Shown here: positions 1 to 6,477 of the stretch, one piece after another
Layout of the letters: each line of letters starts with the position of its first letter
How positions within the stretch are numbered: position 1 is the stretch's first letter
Source of the DNA: PBB1 sp043749095
GTDB taxonomy: Bacteria > Pseudomonadota > Gammaproteobacteria > Burkholderiales > Burkholderiaceae_C
NCBI GenBank assembly: GCA_043749095.1
Contig: JAYVEB010000030.1
Location: forward strand, 1-6,569
Reading direction: 5' to 3'
Length of the DNA stretch: 6,569 nucleotides
Made by a program: the position numbers and the translations under genes
Notes under the pieces: model-generated
Seen by the model: only the letters and a program-made list of their open reading frames with translations
The model's database searches: none
Told to the model about the DNA's origin: nothing

Positions 1-3000
1 GATGTTCCAGATGATCCGCAACACGCACCAGCTGGCACCGCAGCACACGGTGATCGCCTACAGCGACAACTCGTCGGTGATGGAAGGCGGCGTGATCGAG
101 CGCTGGCTGCCAGAGGGCTACACCAACGCGCCGGTCTACAGCGCTCGCCACGAGCTGGCGCATGTGCTGATGAAGGTCGAGACCCACAACCATCCGACCG
201 CCATTTCCCCGTTCCCCGGCGCGTCCACCGGTGCCGGTGGCGAAATCCGTGACGAAGGTGCCACAGGCCGCGGCTCGAAACCGAAGGCGGGCCTGACCGG
301 CTTCACCGTGTCGAACCTGAACCTGCCCGGCACCGACTGGGCCTGGGAGCGCTCGCCCTACGGCAAGCCGGAGCACATCGCCAGCCCGCTGCAGATCATG
401 ATCGAGGGGCCGCTGGGCGGCGCGGCGTTCAACAACGAGTTCGGGCGACCGAACCTCGCGGGCTACTTCCGCGTGTACGAGCAGAGCGTCGGTGTCGAAG
501 GCAAACAGCAGCGACGTGGCTACCACAAGCCCATCATGATCGCCGGCGGCCTGGGCACGATCTCGGCCGTGCAGACCGACAAGGTCGCGTTCGCGGCGGG
601 CACCTTGCTGGTTCAGCTGGGCGGCCCCGGCATGCGCATCGGCATGGGCGGCAGCGCGGCCAGTTCGATGGCGGCCGGCGCCAATGCGGCGGCGCTCGAT
701 TTCGATTCGGTGCAGCGCGGCAACCCGGAAATCCAGCGGCGCGCGCAGGAGGTCATCAACCACTGCGCGGCGCTCGGCGCAGTGAATCCGATCCTCGCGA
801 TCCACGACGTCGGTGCGGGCGGTATCTCGAATGCCTTTCCCGAACTGGTCGATGGTGCCGGGCGGGGCGCCCGCTTCGATCTGCGCCAGGTGCCGCTGGA
901 AGAAAGCGGCATGTCGCCGAAGGAAATCTGGAGCAACGAAAGCCAGGAGCGCTACGTTCTCGCGTTGCAGCCTGACCTGCTGCCGATGTTCGACGCGATG
1001 TGCGTGCGCGAGCGCTGCCCGTATGCCGTCGTGGGCATTGCGACCGAGGCCAGGCAACTGGTGCTGGCCGACGCGCCGATGACGGCCGACAACTCGCCGG
1101 CGTCACCGGCGATCGACATGCCGATGGAGGTGCTGCTCGGCAAGCCGCCGAAGATGCATCGGGATGTGGCCCGCGTGGCGCCGGAGTTGCCGGCGCTCGA
1201 CCTGACCGATGTGGCGCTGGAAGTCGTTGCGCTCGAGGTGCTGCGCCACCCGACGGTCGCGAGCAAGCGCTTTCTGATCACGATCGGCGACCGCAGCGTG
1301 GGTGGCCTGAGCCACCGCGATCCGATGGTCGGCCCCTGGCAGGTGCCGGTGGCCGACTGCGCCGTGACATTGGCCGATTACCGCGGTGTCCGCGGTGAGG
1401 CGATGAGCGTTGGCGAGCGCACGCCGCTGGCCGTCATCGATGCGCCAGCCTCGGGCCGCATGGCGGTCGGCGAGGCGCTGACCAACCTGCTGGCCGCCCC
1501 GTTTGCGCTGGAGCGCGTCAAGCTCAGCTGCAACTGGATGGCTGCGTGTGGTGAGCCCGGCGAAGACGCCGCGCTGTACGACACCGTGCGCGCGGTCGGC
1601 ATGGCGTTGTGCCCAGCACTGGGCATCAGCGTGCCGGTCGGCAAGGACAGCCTGTCGATGCGCACGCGGTGGTCCGACAACGGTGAAGCGAAGCAGGTCA
1701 CTGCGCCGGTCTCGCTGATCGTCTCGGCCTTCGTCACGCTCGACGATGTGCGCGGCACGCTGACGCCGCAACTGCAGCCGGGCGACACCACGTTGATCCT
1801 GATCGACCTGGGCCAGGGCAAAAATCGCATGGCCGGCTCGATGCTGGCGCAGGTGCTGAACCAGACCGGCAACGCGAGCAAAGATGGCGTGCCCGACCTC
1901 GACGACCCGGCGCAGCTGAAGGCGCTGATCGCCGCGATCAACCAGTTGCGCGGCGAATACCGCCTGCTCGCGTACCACGACCGCAGCGACGGCGGCCTGT
2001 GGGCAACGGTGTGCGAAATGGCGTTCGCCGGCCACCTGGGTGTCAGCCTGAACGTCGACATGCTGCTGGTCGAAGGCGACGGCATCAGCGACGGCCGCAT
2101 GGACTGGGGCGACTCGAAGAACTGGGCCGGTCAGGTCGGCGCTCGGCGTCAGGAGCTGACGCTGAAGGCGCTGTTCAACGAGGAACTCGGTGTCGTGATC
2201 CAGGTACCGACCGCGGTGCGCAACGAGGTGATGCAGACACTGCGGGCGCACGGCCTGTCGAAGCACAGCCACGTCATCGGCAAGCCGAATGACCGCGGCG
2301 TGGTCGAGGTCTGGCGCGACACCAAGAACGTGTTCAGGGCATCGCTGCGCGAGCTGCAGCAGGTGTGGGACGAGGTCAGCTGGCGCATCGCACGTTTGCG
2401 CGACAACCCGGCCTCTGCCGATGCAGAGCACGAGGCCGCGGGTCGGGTCGATGACGCCGGCCTGCACCTGCACCTGAGTTTCGACCCGGCCGAAGACGTG
2501 GCCGCGCCGTTCATCCACACGGCACGCCCAAAGCTCGCGATCCTGCGTGAACAAGGCGTCAACAGCCAGGTCGAGATGAGCTACGCGATGGCGCTGGCCG
2601 GCTTCGACACCTACGACGTGCACATGAGCGACCTGCAAGGCGGTCGTGCCCGGCTCGACCAGTTCATCGGCTTCGTCGCCTGTGGCGGCTTCAGCTACGG
2701 CGACACCTTGGGCGCGGGCGAAGGCTGGGCGCGGTCGATCCTGTTCAACCCACAACTCGCCGATCAGTTCGCCGCCTTCTTCAATCGCCAGGACACCTTT
2801 GCGCTCGGCGTGTGCAACGGTTGCCAGATGATGGCGGCCTTGTCGCCGATCATCCCCGGCGCGCAGGCGTGGCCTAAGTTCACCCGCAACCGCAGCGAAC
2901 AGTTCGAGGCGCGGCTCAGTCTGGTCGAGGTGCTGGACAGCCCGTCGATCCTGTTCACCGGCATGGCCGGCAGCCGGCTGCCGGTGGCGGTGTCGCATGG

Positions 3001-3286
3001 CGAGGGCTATGCCGACTTTTCCCAGCGCGGCGACATCCAGGCCGTGCACCGCGCGATGCGCTTCGTAGATCACGCGGGCCAGGCCACCGAGGCCTACCCG
3101 TTCAACCCGAACGGCAGCCCGGGCGGGTTGACCTCGGTGACCACGCCGGACGGTCGCTACACCGTGCTGATGCCGCATGCCGAGCGCGTGTTCCGCAACC
3201 TGCAGATGGGCTGGACGCCGGGCGCGCCGAGCGAACCGAGCCCCTGGATGAGGATGTTTCGCAACGCGCGGCGCTGGGTGGGCTAG
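1..3286 (+). CDS. purL: Phosphoribosylformylglycinamidine synthase (FGAM synthase), large single-chain type, 5'-truncated by window edge
   Basis: Catalyses the fourth step of de novo purine synthesis in the cytoplasm: FGAR + glutamine + ATP to FGAM. The first complete codon is at base 2 and 1094 residues are visible. The ATG there is internal, because the enterobacterial enzyme is about 1295 residues, so roughly 230-240 N-terminal residues (PurS-like and linker part) lie upstream. Fragment landmarks: ETHNHP at 60-65, the glycine-rich stretch PGASTGAGGEIRDEGATGRG at 72-91, GPLGGAAFNNEFGRP at 136-150, IHDVGAGG at 267-274, NESQERY at 312-318, PVGKDS at 545-550 and HDRSDGG at 659-665. The C-terminal glutaminase domain begins near 845, with CGGFSYGD at 894-901, nucleophile Cys938 in GVCNGCQ, and His1059/Glu1061 as the other triad residues. 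These show both synthetase halves and an intact glutaminase. An insertion around 693-718, absent from the E. coli protein, resembles Burkholderiales PurL. The triad motif reads HAE rather than HPE. No terminator was seen after the TAG stop. Confidence 0.98.
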   Translation, partial: MFQMIRNTHQLAPQHTVIAYSDNSSVMEGGVIERWLPEGYTNAPVYSARHELAHVLMKVETHNHPTAISPFPGASTGAGGEIRDEGATGRGSKPKAGLTGFTVSNLNLPGTDWAWERSPYGKPEHIASPLQIMIEGPLGGAAFNNEFGRPNLAGYFRVYEQSVGVEGKQQRRGYHKPIMIAGGLGTISAVQTDKVAFAAGTLLVQLGGPGMRIGMGGSAASSMAAGANAAALDFDSVQRGNPEIQRRAQEVINHCAALGAVNPILAIHDVGAGGISNAFPELVDGAGRGARFDLRQVPLEESGMSPKEIWSNESQERYVLALQPDLLPMFDAMCVRERCPYAVVGIATEARQLVLADAPMTADNSPASPAIDMPMEVLLGKPPKMHRDVARVAPELPALDLTDVALEVVALEVLRHPTVASKRFLITIGDRSVGGLSHRDPMVGPWQVPVADCAVTLADYRGVRGEAMSVGERTPLAVIDAPASGRMAVGEALTNLLAAPFALERVKLSCNWMAACGEPGEDAALYDTVRAVGMALCPALGISVPVGKDSLSMRTRWSDNGEAKQVTAPVSLIVSAFVTLDDVRGTLTPQLQPGDTTLILIDLGQGKNRMAGSMLAQVLNQTGNASKDGVPDLDDPAQLKALIAAINQLRGEYRLLAYHDRSDGGLWATVCEMAFAGHLGVSLNVDMLLVEGDGISDGRMDWGDSKNWAGQVGARRQELTLKALFNEELGVVIQVPTAVRNEVMQTLRAHGLSKHSHVIGKPNDRGVVEVWRDTKNVFRASLRELQQVWDEVSWRIARLRDNPASADAEHEAAGRVDDAGLHLHLSFDPAEDVAAPFIHTARPKLAILREQGVNSQVEMSYAMALAGFDTYDVHMSDLQGGRARLDQFIGFVACGGFSYGDTLGAGEGWARSILFNPQLADQFAAFFNRQDTFALGVCNGCQMMAALSPIIPGAQAWPKFTRNRSEQFEARLSLVEVLDSPSILFTGMAGSRLPVAVSHGEGYADFSQRGDIQAVHRAMRFVDHAGQATEAYPFNPNGSPGGLTSVTTPDGRYTVLMPHAERVFRNLQMGWTPGAPSEPSPWMRMFRNARRWVG

Positions 3287-3325
3287 CGCGAGCCATTAGC
3301 ATCTGAGCCAACCTGCCACGTCGAT

Positions 3326-3343
3326 CCGATCCACCCGATCCAC
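3326..3343. repeat. Two perfect tandem copies of a 9-base unit upstream of the lipoprotein gene
   Basis: The unit CCGATCCAC occurs at 3326-3334 and again immediately at 3335-3343, preceded by a partial CGATC. It lies in the 64-base gap between purL and the lipoprotein gene, ending seven bases before the first possible ATG. The repetition is seen directly. Any role, such as protein binding or variable spacing of the translation start, is speculation. Confidence 0.55.
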
Positions 3344-3350
3344 TTCCGAG

Positions 3351-3836
3351 ATGTCGATGAACAGATTCCTACAGATGCTGCTGTGGCTGGTGATGGTTGG
3401 TGTGGCGGCCGGATGCTCGCAGCTGCCGATGCGCGATCCGCTGCGGATCAGTCTGGTCGGCATCGAGCCGCTGCCGGGGCAGGGCCTGGAGTTGCGCATG
3501 GCGATGAAGCTGCGGGTGCAGAACCCGAATGACACACCGGTCGACTTCGACGGTGTGGCGCTCGAGGTCGATCTGCGCGGCCTGAGCTTCGCCAGCGGCG
3601 TCAGCGATCAGGTGGGATCGGTGCCGCGCTACAGCGAATTGGTGATCTCGGTGCCGGTGTCAGTGTCGGCCATCTCGGTGCTGCGCCAGGGGCTCAGCTT
3701 CGCCAACGGCGACCGCTCCAGCGTCACCTACGCGATCCGCGGCAAGATCGGCGGATCGATGCTCAGCGGGTCCACCTTCAAGGCCAACGGCCAGATCGAG
3801 CTGCCGACCTCGCTGCTCGGCTCCACCACGCCTTGA
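3351..3836 (+). CDS. Predicted outer-membrane/periplasmic lipoprotein with LEA14/WHy (LEA_2) domain
   Basis: A 161-residue protein. The N-terminus has one Arg, then a hydrophobic run (about residues 6-20) ending in VAAGC, so a lipobox with Cys22 as the likely lipidated residue. The -3 position is Ala rather than the usual Leu, making it slightly atypical. The mature part contains the pattern of bacterial LEA14/WHy lipoproteins: a start like 'ISLVGIEPL', a beta-strand region leading to the NPN motif (58-60), and a second half of hydrophobic beta strands. Such proteins form a small beta-sandwich; their bacterial role is largely unknown, and stress or envelope functions have been suggested. Two starts are possible: ATG 3351 and ATG 3357 (two codons later). 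The only weak Shine-Dalgarno match, GAG at 3348-3350, is better spaced for 3357. The gene sits 64 bases after purL and 16-19 bases before a membrane acyltransferase-like gene, so co-transcription with the latter is likely. Confidence 0.85.
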   Translation: MSMNRFLQMLLWLVMVGVAAGCSQLPMRDPLRISLVGIEPLPGQGLELRMAMKLRVQNPNDTPVDFDGVALEVDLRGLSFASGVSDQVGSVPRYSELVISVPVSVSAISVLRQGLSFANGDRSSVTYAIRGKIGGSMLSGSTFKANGQIELPTSLLGSTTP

Positions 3837-3852
3837 GTCGGATGCGAGCGGC

Positions 3853-4614
3853 GTGATGGCGCCGTCGGGCGGCAAGGCCGGTGGCGTCGATCGCTACGAG
3901 CGGCTCGATGCACTGCGCGGCGTGGCCATCGTCTGGATGGCCGCCTTCCATTTCTGCTTCGACCTGAATTACTACGGCTTCATCTGGCAGGACTTCCACA
4001 CCGACCCGCTGTGGACGGTGCAGCGCAGCGCCATCGTCACGCTGTTCCTGTTCTGCGTCGGCCTCGGGCAGGCGGTGGCGCTGGATCAGGGCCAGTCGGT
4101 GCAGCGCTTCTGGCGCCGCTGGGCGCAGATTGCCGGCTGCGCGGTGGGGGTCAGCGCAGGCTCGGCCTTGATGTTCCCGCAGACCTACATCAGCTTCGGT
4201 GTGCTGCACGGCATTGCGATGATGTTGCTGCTGCTGCGGCTGGCGGCACCGGCGAGACGCTGGCTCTGGCCGCTGGGTTTGGTGGCGCTGCTGATACCGG
4301 TGCTCATTCAACACCCGTTCTTCGACACCCGCGCCACCAACTGGGTCGGCCTGGTCACCCACAAGCCGATCACCGAAGACTATGTGCCGGTGCTGCCGTG
4401 GCTGGGTGCGGCGTTATGGGGGCTAGCGGCTGGGCAGTGGGCCTTGCGTCATCGCCCGGCGTGGCTGAACGGCGCTCTGCCGGCGGCACTGCGGCTTCCC
4501 GGGCGACCGCTGGCCGTGCTCGGCCGCTGGAGCCTCAGTTTCTACATGCTGCACCAGCCGGTGCTGATCGGTGCGGTGATGACGGCGGCCTGGTTGCTGC
4601 ACCGGCAGCCATGA
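3853..4614 (+). CDS. DUF1624 / heparan-alpha-glucosaminide N-acetyltransferase catalytic-domain-like integral membrane protein
   Basis: A 253-residue multi-pass inner-membrane protein, roughly the length of other bacterial DUF1624 proteins. The N-terminal signature is R-x-x-x-LDALRG (18-23), then a membrane segment carrying His33 in the context FHFCFDL. Further family-like stretches are FGVLHG (115-120), DYVPVLPWLGAALWG (176-190) and a C-terminal SLSFYMLHQPVLIG (227-240). About six or seven hydrophobic segments are evident. In human HGSNAT, which shares this domain, an intramembrane His accepts acetyl from acetyl-CoA and passes it to a sugar amine. By analogy this protein may acylate an envelope glycan or lipid, but no bacterial substrate can be read from the sequence. 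The start could be GTG 3853 or ATG 3856; no clear Shine-Dalgarno sequence precedes either. It follows the lipoprotein stop by 16-19 bases, suggesting an operon. Confidence 0.9.
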   Translation: MMAPSGGKAGGVDRYERLDALRGVAIVWMAAFHFCFDLNYYGFIWQDFHTDPLWTVQRSAIVTLFLFCVGLGQAVALDQGQSVQRFWRRWAQIAGCAVGVSAGSALMFPQTYISFGVLHGIAMMLLLLRLAAPARRWLWPLGLVALLIPVLIQHPFFDTRATNWVGLVTHKPITEDYVPVLPWLGAALWGLAAGQWALRHRPAWLNGALPAALRLPGRPLAVLGRWSLSFYMLHQPVLIGAVMTAAWLLHRQP

Positions 4615-4622
4615 CGCAGTCG

Positions 4623-4640
4623 GGCTGGCCGAGCCCAGCC
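4623..4640 (+). other. Short inverted repeat between the DUF1624 gene and rlmB
   Basis: GGCTGG (4623-4628) and CCAGCC (4635-4640) are perfect complements around a six-base loop. A competing pairing, GGGCT (4622-4626) with AGCCC (4632-4636), is also possible. It lies entirely in the 40-base gap after the DUF1624 stop. No run of T follows, so it is not a standard intrinsic terminator. It could be a weak 3'-end hairpin, or chance in GC-rich DNA. Confidence 0.35.
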
Positions 4641-4642
4641 GC

Positions 4643-4648
4643 TACCAT
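4643..4648 (+). promoter_or_regulatory. Possible -10 element for rlmB (leaderless start)
   Basis: TACCAT lies six bases before the rlmB ATG at 4655, in a position that would put the transcription start at or next to the A of the start codon. No Shine-Dalgarno sequence is present before this ATG, which fits a leaderless message. No good -35 element is found 16-18 bases upstream, so the call is weak. Confidence 0.25.
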
Positions 4649-4654
4649 CGGTCG

Positions 4655-5416
4655 ATGAGCAACAAGATCCTGTTCGGCTTCCACGCCGTCACCGTCCGGC
4701 TGAAGACCACGCCGAAATCCGTCGTCGAGATCCACATCGACACCTCCCGCCGAGACCAGCGCATGCGCCAGTTCGTCGAGCGCTGCACTGCCGCAGGCTC
4801 GAAGCTGATCGACAGCGACGACGCCCGGCTGCAGAAGCTGTGTGGCACGCACCGTCACCAGGGCGTGGTCGCACGCGTCGAGCCGGTGGCACTGAGCCGG
4901 TCGATCGACGACACGCTGGACGAGCTCGATGCCGCCTCTGGCAACCCACTGCTGCTGGTGCTCGACGGCATCACCGACCCGCACAACCTCGGCGCCTGCC
5001 TGCGCGTGGCCGACGGTGCCGGCGCGCACGCGGTGCTCGCGCCGAAGGACCACGCGGTCGGTGTCAACGCGACGGTGGCCAAGGTGTCGAGCGGTGCGTC
5101 AGGCACGGTGCCGTATTTCATGGTGACCAACCTGGCGCGCACGCTCAACGAGCTGAAGGACCGCAACATCCGCATCATCGGCACGTCGGACACCGCGGCG
5201 CAATCGCTGTACGACATCGACCTGAGCGGCCCCGTGGCGCTGGTGCTGGGTGCCGAAGGCGCGGGCATGCGGCAATTGACGACCAAGACCTGCGATGAAC
5301 TGGTCAGCCTGCCGATGCGCGGCGCGGTCGAGAGCCTGAACGTGTCGGTCGCCAGCGGCGTGTGTTTGTACGAGGCGCTGCGCCAGCGGCGTGCGAAAGA
5401 AGGATCACTCGGATGA
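4655..5416 (+). CDS. rlmB: 23S rRNA (guanosine-2251-2'-O)-methyltransferase RlmB
   Basis: A 253-residue SPOUT-family (TrmH/SpoU) enzyme that methylates the ribose of G2251 in the peptidyl-transferase P-loop of 23S rRNA, using S-adenosylmethionine. The N-terminal substrate-binding domain (about 1-80) starts with the characteristic ILFGFHAV and contains HRHQGVVARV (66-75). The catalytic knot domain shows all three SpoU motifs: DPHNLGACLR (108-117, with Asn111 and Arg117), LGAEGAGMR (198-206, with Glu201) and SLPMRGAVESLNVSVASG (218-235, with Asn229). Length and motifs match E. coli RlmB closely, so the specific name rather than generic SpoU is justified. The start at 4655 gives the expected N-terminus. 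It has no recognisable Shine-Dalgarno sequence. The gene ends 53 bases from the convergent cydB stop. It follows a membrane protein gene by 40 bases and is probably not functionally related to it. Confidence 0.95.
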   Translation: MSNKILFGFHAVTVRLKTTPKSVVEIHIDTSRRDQRMRQFVERCTAAGSKLIDSDDARLQKLCGTHRHQGVVARVEPVALSRSIDDTLDELDAASGNPLLLVLDGITDPHNLGACLRVADGAGAHAVLAPKDHAVGVNATVAKVSSGASGTVPYFMVTNLARTLNELKDRNIRIIGTSDTAAQSLYDIDLSGPVALVLGAEGAGMRQLTTKTCDELVSLPMRGAVESLNVSVASGVCLYEALRQRRAKEGSLG

Positions 5417-5431
5417 CCTGAAGCTGGACAC

Positions 5432-5459
5432 GTCGTCGGTCGCCTCAGGCGCCGACGAC
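5432..5459. terminator. Long hairpin between convergent rlmB and cydB; likely bidirectional 3'-end structure
   Basis: The arms GTCGTCGG (5432-5439) and CCGACGAC (5452-5459) are perfectly complementary. They continue past a single bulged T (5440) into CGCC (5441-5444) paired with GGCG (5448-5451), closing on a three-base loop TCA. That gives twelve GC-rich base pairs with one bulge. The structure lies wholly inside the 53-base gap between two facing stop codons, exactly where a shared transcription end is expected. Neither strand has a T-run after the stem, so it is not a textbook intrinsic terminator. It may instead stabilise 3' ends or act together with Rho. Confidence 0.65.
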
Positions 5460-5469
5460 AACGCCGTGC

Positions 5470-6465
5470 TCAGGCGTAGCGCAGCACTGTCACCTTGCCC
5501 CAGAACACGCGGTACGAGAACACGGTGTACGCCGCGATCGCAGGCACCGAGATGCACACGCCGATCAGGATCACCTTCAGCGCCGCGGTGCTGCTGGCCG
5601 CTTGCCAGATCGTCAGGCGGTCGATGACGACGAAGGGGTAGATGCTGTAGGCCAGGCCAATGAAGCCGAGCACGAAGACGGCGATCAGGGCGACGAAGGG
5701 CAGCCAGCACAGCGTGGTGCGCACGATGGCCTTGTCGAGCACCACCCGGGCCGTCACCAGTGCGATGCCGGTGGCGATGGGGATCACCATCAGCGCGATG
5801 ATCTCGGGCAGCGTGAACCAGCGCTCCCGCACGGTGGCGCTGATCCAGGGCGTCGCCAGCGAGATCAGCACCATGCCGATCACCACCGGCGCCCAGGCCA
5901 GTTTGGCCCAGCCGATCGCCTTCAGTTGCAGCTCGCCCTCGGTCTTCATCACCAGCCACGCCGCGCCGAGCAGCGCATAGGCCGCTGGCAGCGCGAATGC
6001 GATGGCGGCGGCGAAAACGGGATAGTTCCAGCCCTCGCCGAAGCCGCTGATGTAGCGGCCGAGCATCCAGCCCTGTGACAGCGAGGCCAGCATCGAGCCC
6101 GCGAAGAACAGCTTGTCCCACAGCGGCTTGGCGCTGGACTTGGCCTTGACGCGGAAGTCGAAAGCCACGCCGCGCAGCGTCAGGCCGATCAGCATCAGCG
6201 TGACCGGCATGTAGAGCTGCGACAGCACCACGCCGTGCGCCTTCGGGAAGGCGACGAGCAGGATGCCGATGCCCAGCACCAGCCAGGTTTCATTGGCGTC
6301 CCAGAACGGGCCGATCGACGCGATCAGCACGTCTTTTTCTTCGGCGGTGGCGCGTGGCATCAGCAGGCCGACGCCCAGGTCGTAGCCGTCGCTGATCACG
6401 TAGATCAGCATCGAGATGCCCATCAAGGCCATGAAGATCACCGGCAACACGGTGTCGAAGGTCAT
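5470..6465 (-). CDS. cydB: Cytochrome bd-type quinol oxidase subunit II (CydB/CioB-like)
   Basis: Subunit II of an inner-membrane terminal oxidase that oxidises quinol and reduces oxygen to water; it partners with the haem-bearing subunit I. The 331-residue product has about eight or nine hydrophobic segments (roughly 7-25, 61-75, 80-100, 115-135, 148-172, 189-207, 220-238, 251-270, 296-318). Conserved elements align with E. coli CydB: SDGYDLGVG (25-33, Asp29 corresponding to E. coli Asp29), PFWDANETWL (53-62, Trp55/Asp56 corresponding to Trp57/Asp58), LRGVAFDFR (97-105), TEGEL (175-179) and LTIWQAASS (284-292). It is about 45-50 residues shorter than E. coli CydB, and the sequence 'WDANETWLVLGIGILLVAFPKAHG' region (55-78) is of the cyanide-insensitive CIO/CioB style. 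The ATG at 6465-6463 has AGGA six bases upstream on the minus strand. Subunit I would be expected just beyond the right edge. No small CydX/DUF2474-type gene fits in the gap after the stop. Confidence 0.95.
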   Translation of the reverse strand: MTFDTVLPVIFMALMGISMLIYVISDGYDLGVGLLMPRATAEEKDVLIASIGPFWDANETWLVLGIGILLVAFPKAHGVVLSQLYMPVTLMLIGLTLRGVAFDFRVKAKSSAKPLWDKLFFAGSMLASLSQGWMLGRYISGFGEGWNYPVFAAAIAFALPAAYALLGAAWLVMKTEGELQLKAIGWAKLAWAPVVIGMVLISLATPWISATVRERWFTLPEIIALMVIPIATGIALVTARVVLDKAIVRTTLCWLPFVALIAVFVLGFIGLAYSIYPFVVIDRLTIWQAASSTAALKVILIGVCISVPAIAAYTVFSYRVFWGKVTVLRYA

Positions 6466-6471
6466 GACGCG

Positions 6472-6475
6472 TCCT
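6472..6475 (-). promoter_or_regulatory. Ribosome binding site of cydB
   Basis: On the minus strand AGGA is followed by a six-base spacer and then the cydB ATG. This is the clearest Shine-Dalgarno match in the window, and it supports the chosen start. Confidence 0.7.
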
Positions 6476-6477
6476 GA

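Noticed and set aside
1103..3178. A 691-codon open frame on the minus strand inside purL
   Set aside because: It is the antisense shadow of purL, a common effect of high GC3. Its translation is rich in Arg, His, Gln, Ala and Val with no recognisable motif, whereas the plus frame matches PurL throughout.
3281..3300. Possible small hairpin after the purL stop (GGCT/AGCC or GCTA/TAGC)
   Set aside because: Only four base pairs in either arrangement, partly inside the coding sequence and with no T-tract; too weak to call a terminator.
3435..3449. Perfect inverted repeat GATCCGC/GCGGATC with a single central base
   Set aside because: It lies inside the lipoprotein coding sequence, has no room for a hairpin loop, and similar GATC-rich words recur in this GC-rich gene. 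Chance is the simplest explanation.
3778..4362. Minus-strand 194-codon frame across the lipoprotein/DUF1624 junction
   Set aside because: It overlaps two well-supported plus-strand genes, has low-complexity Arg/His/Gln content and no family resemblance.
5417..5469. Search for a small CydX/DUF2474-type gene after cydB
   Set aside because: On the minus strand the gap contains no start codon followed by a short hydrophobic reading frame; the space is taken up by the hairpin and then by rlmB.
5602..6477. Plus-strand open frames opposite cydB (5602-6078, 5660-5980, 6235-6477)
   Set aside because: Their compositions are dominated by Asp, His, Gln, Arg and Gly, as expected for antisense of a membrane protein gene. 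cydB accounts for the sequence.
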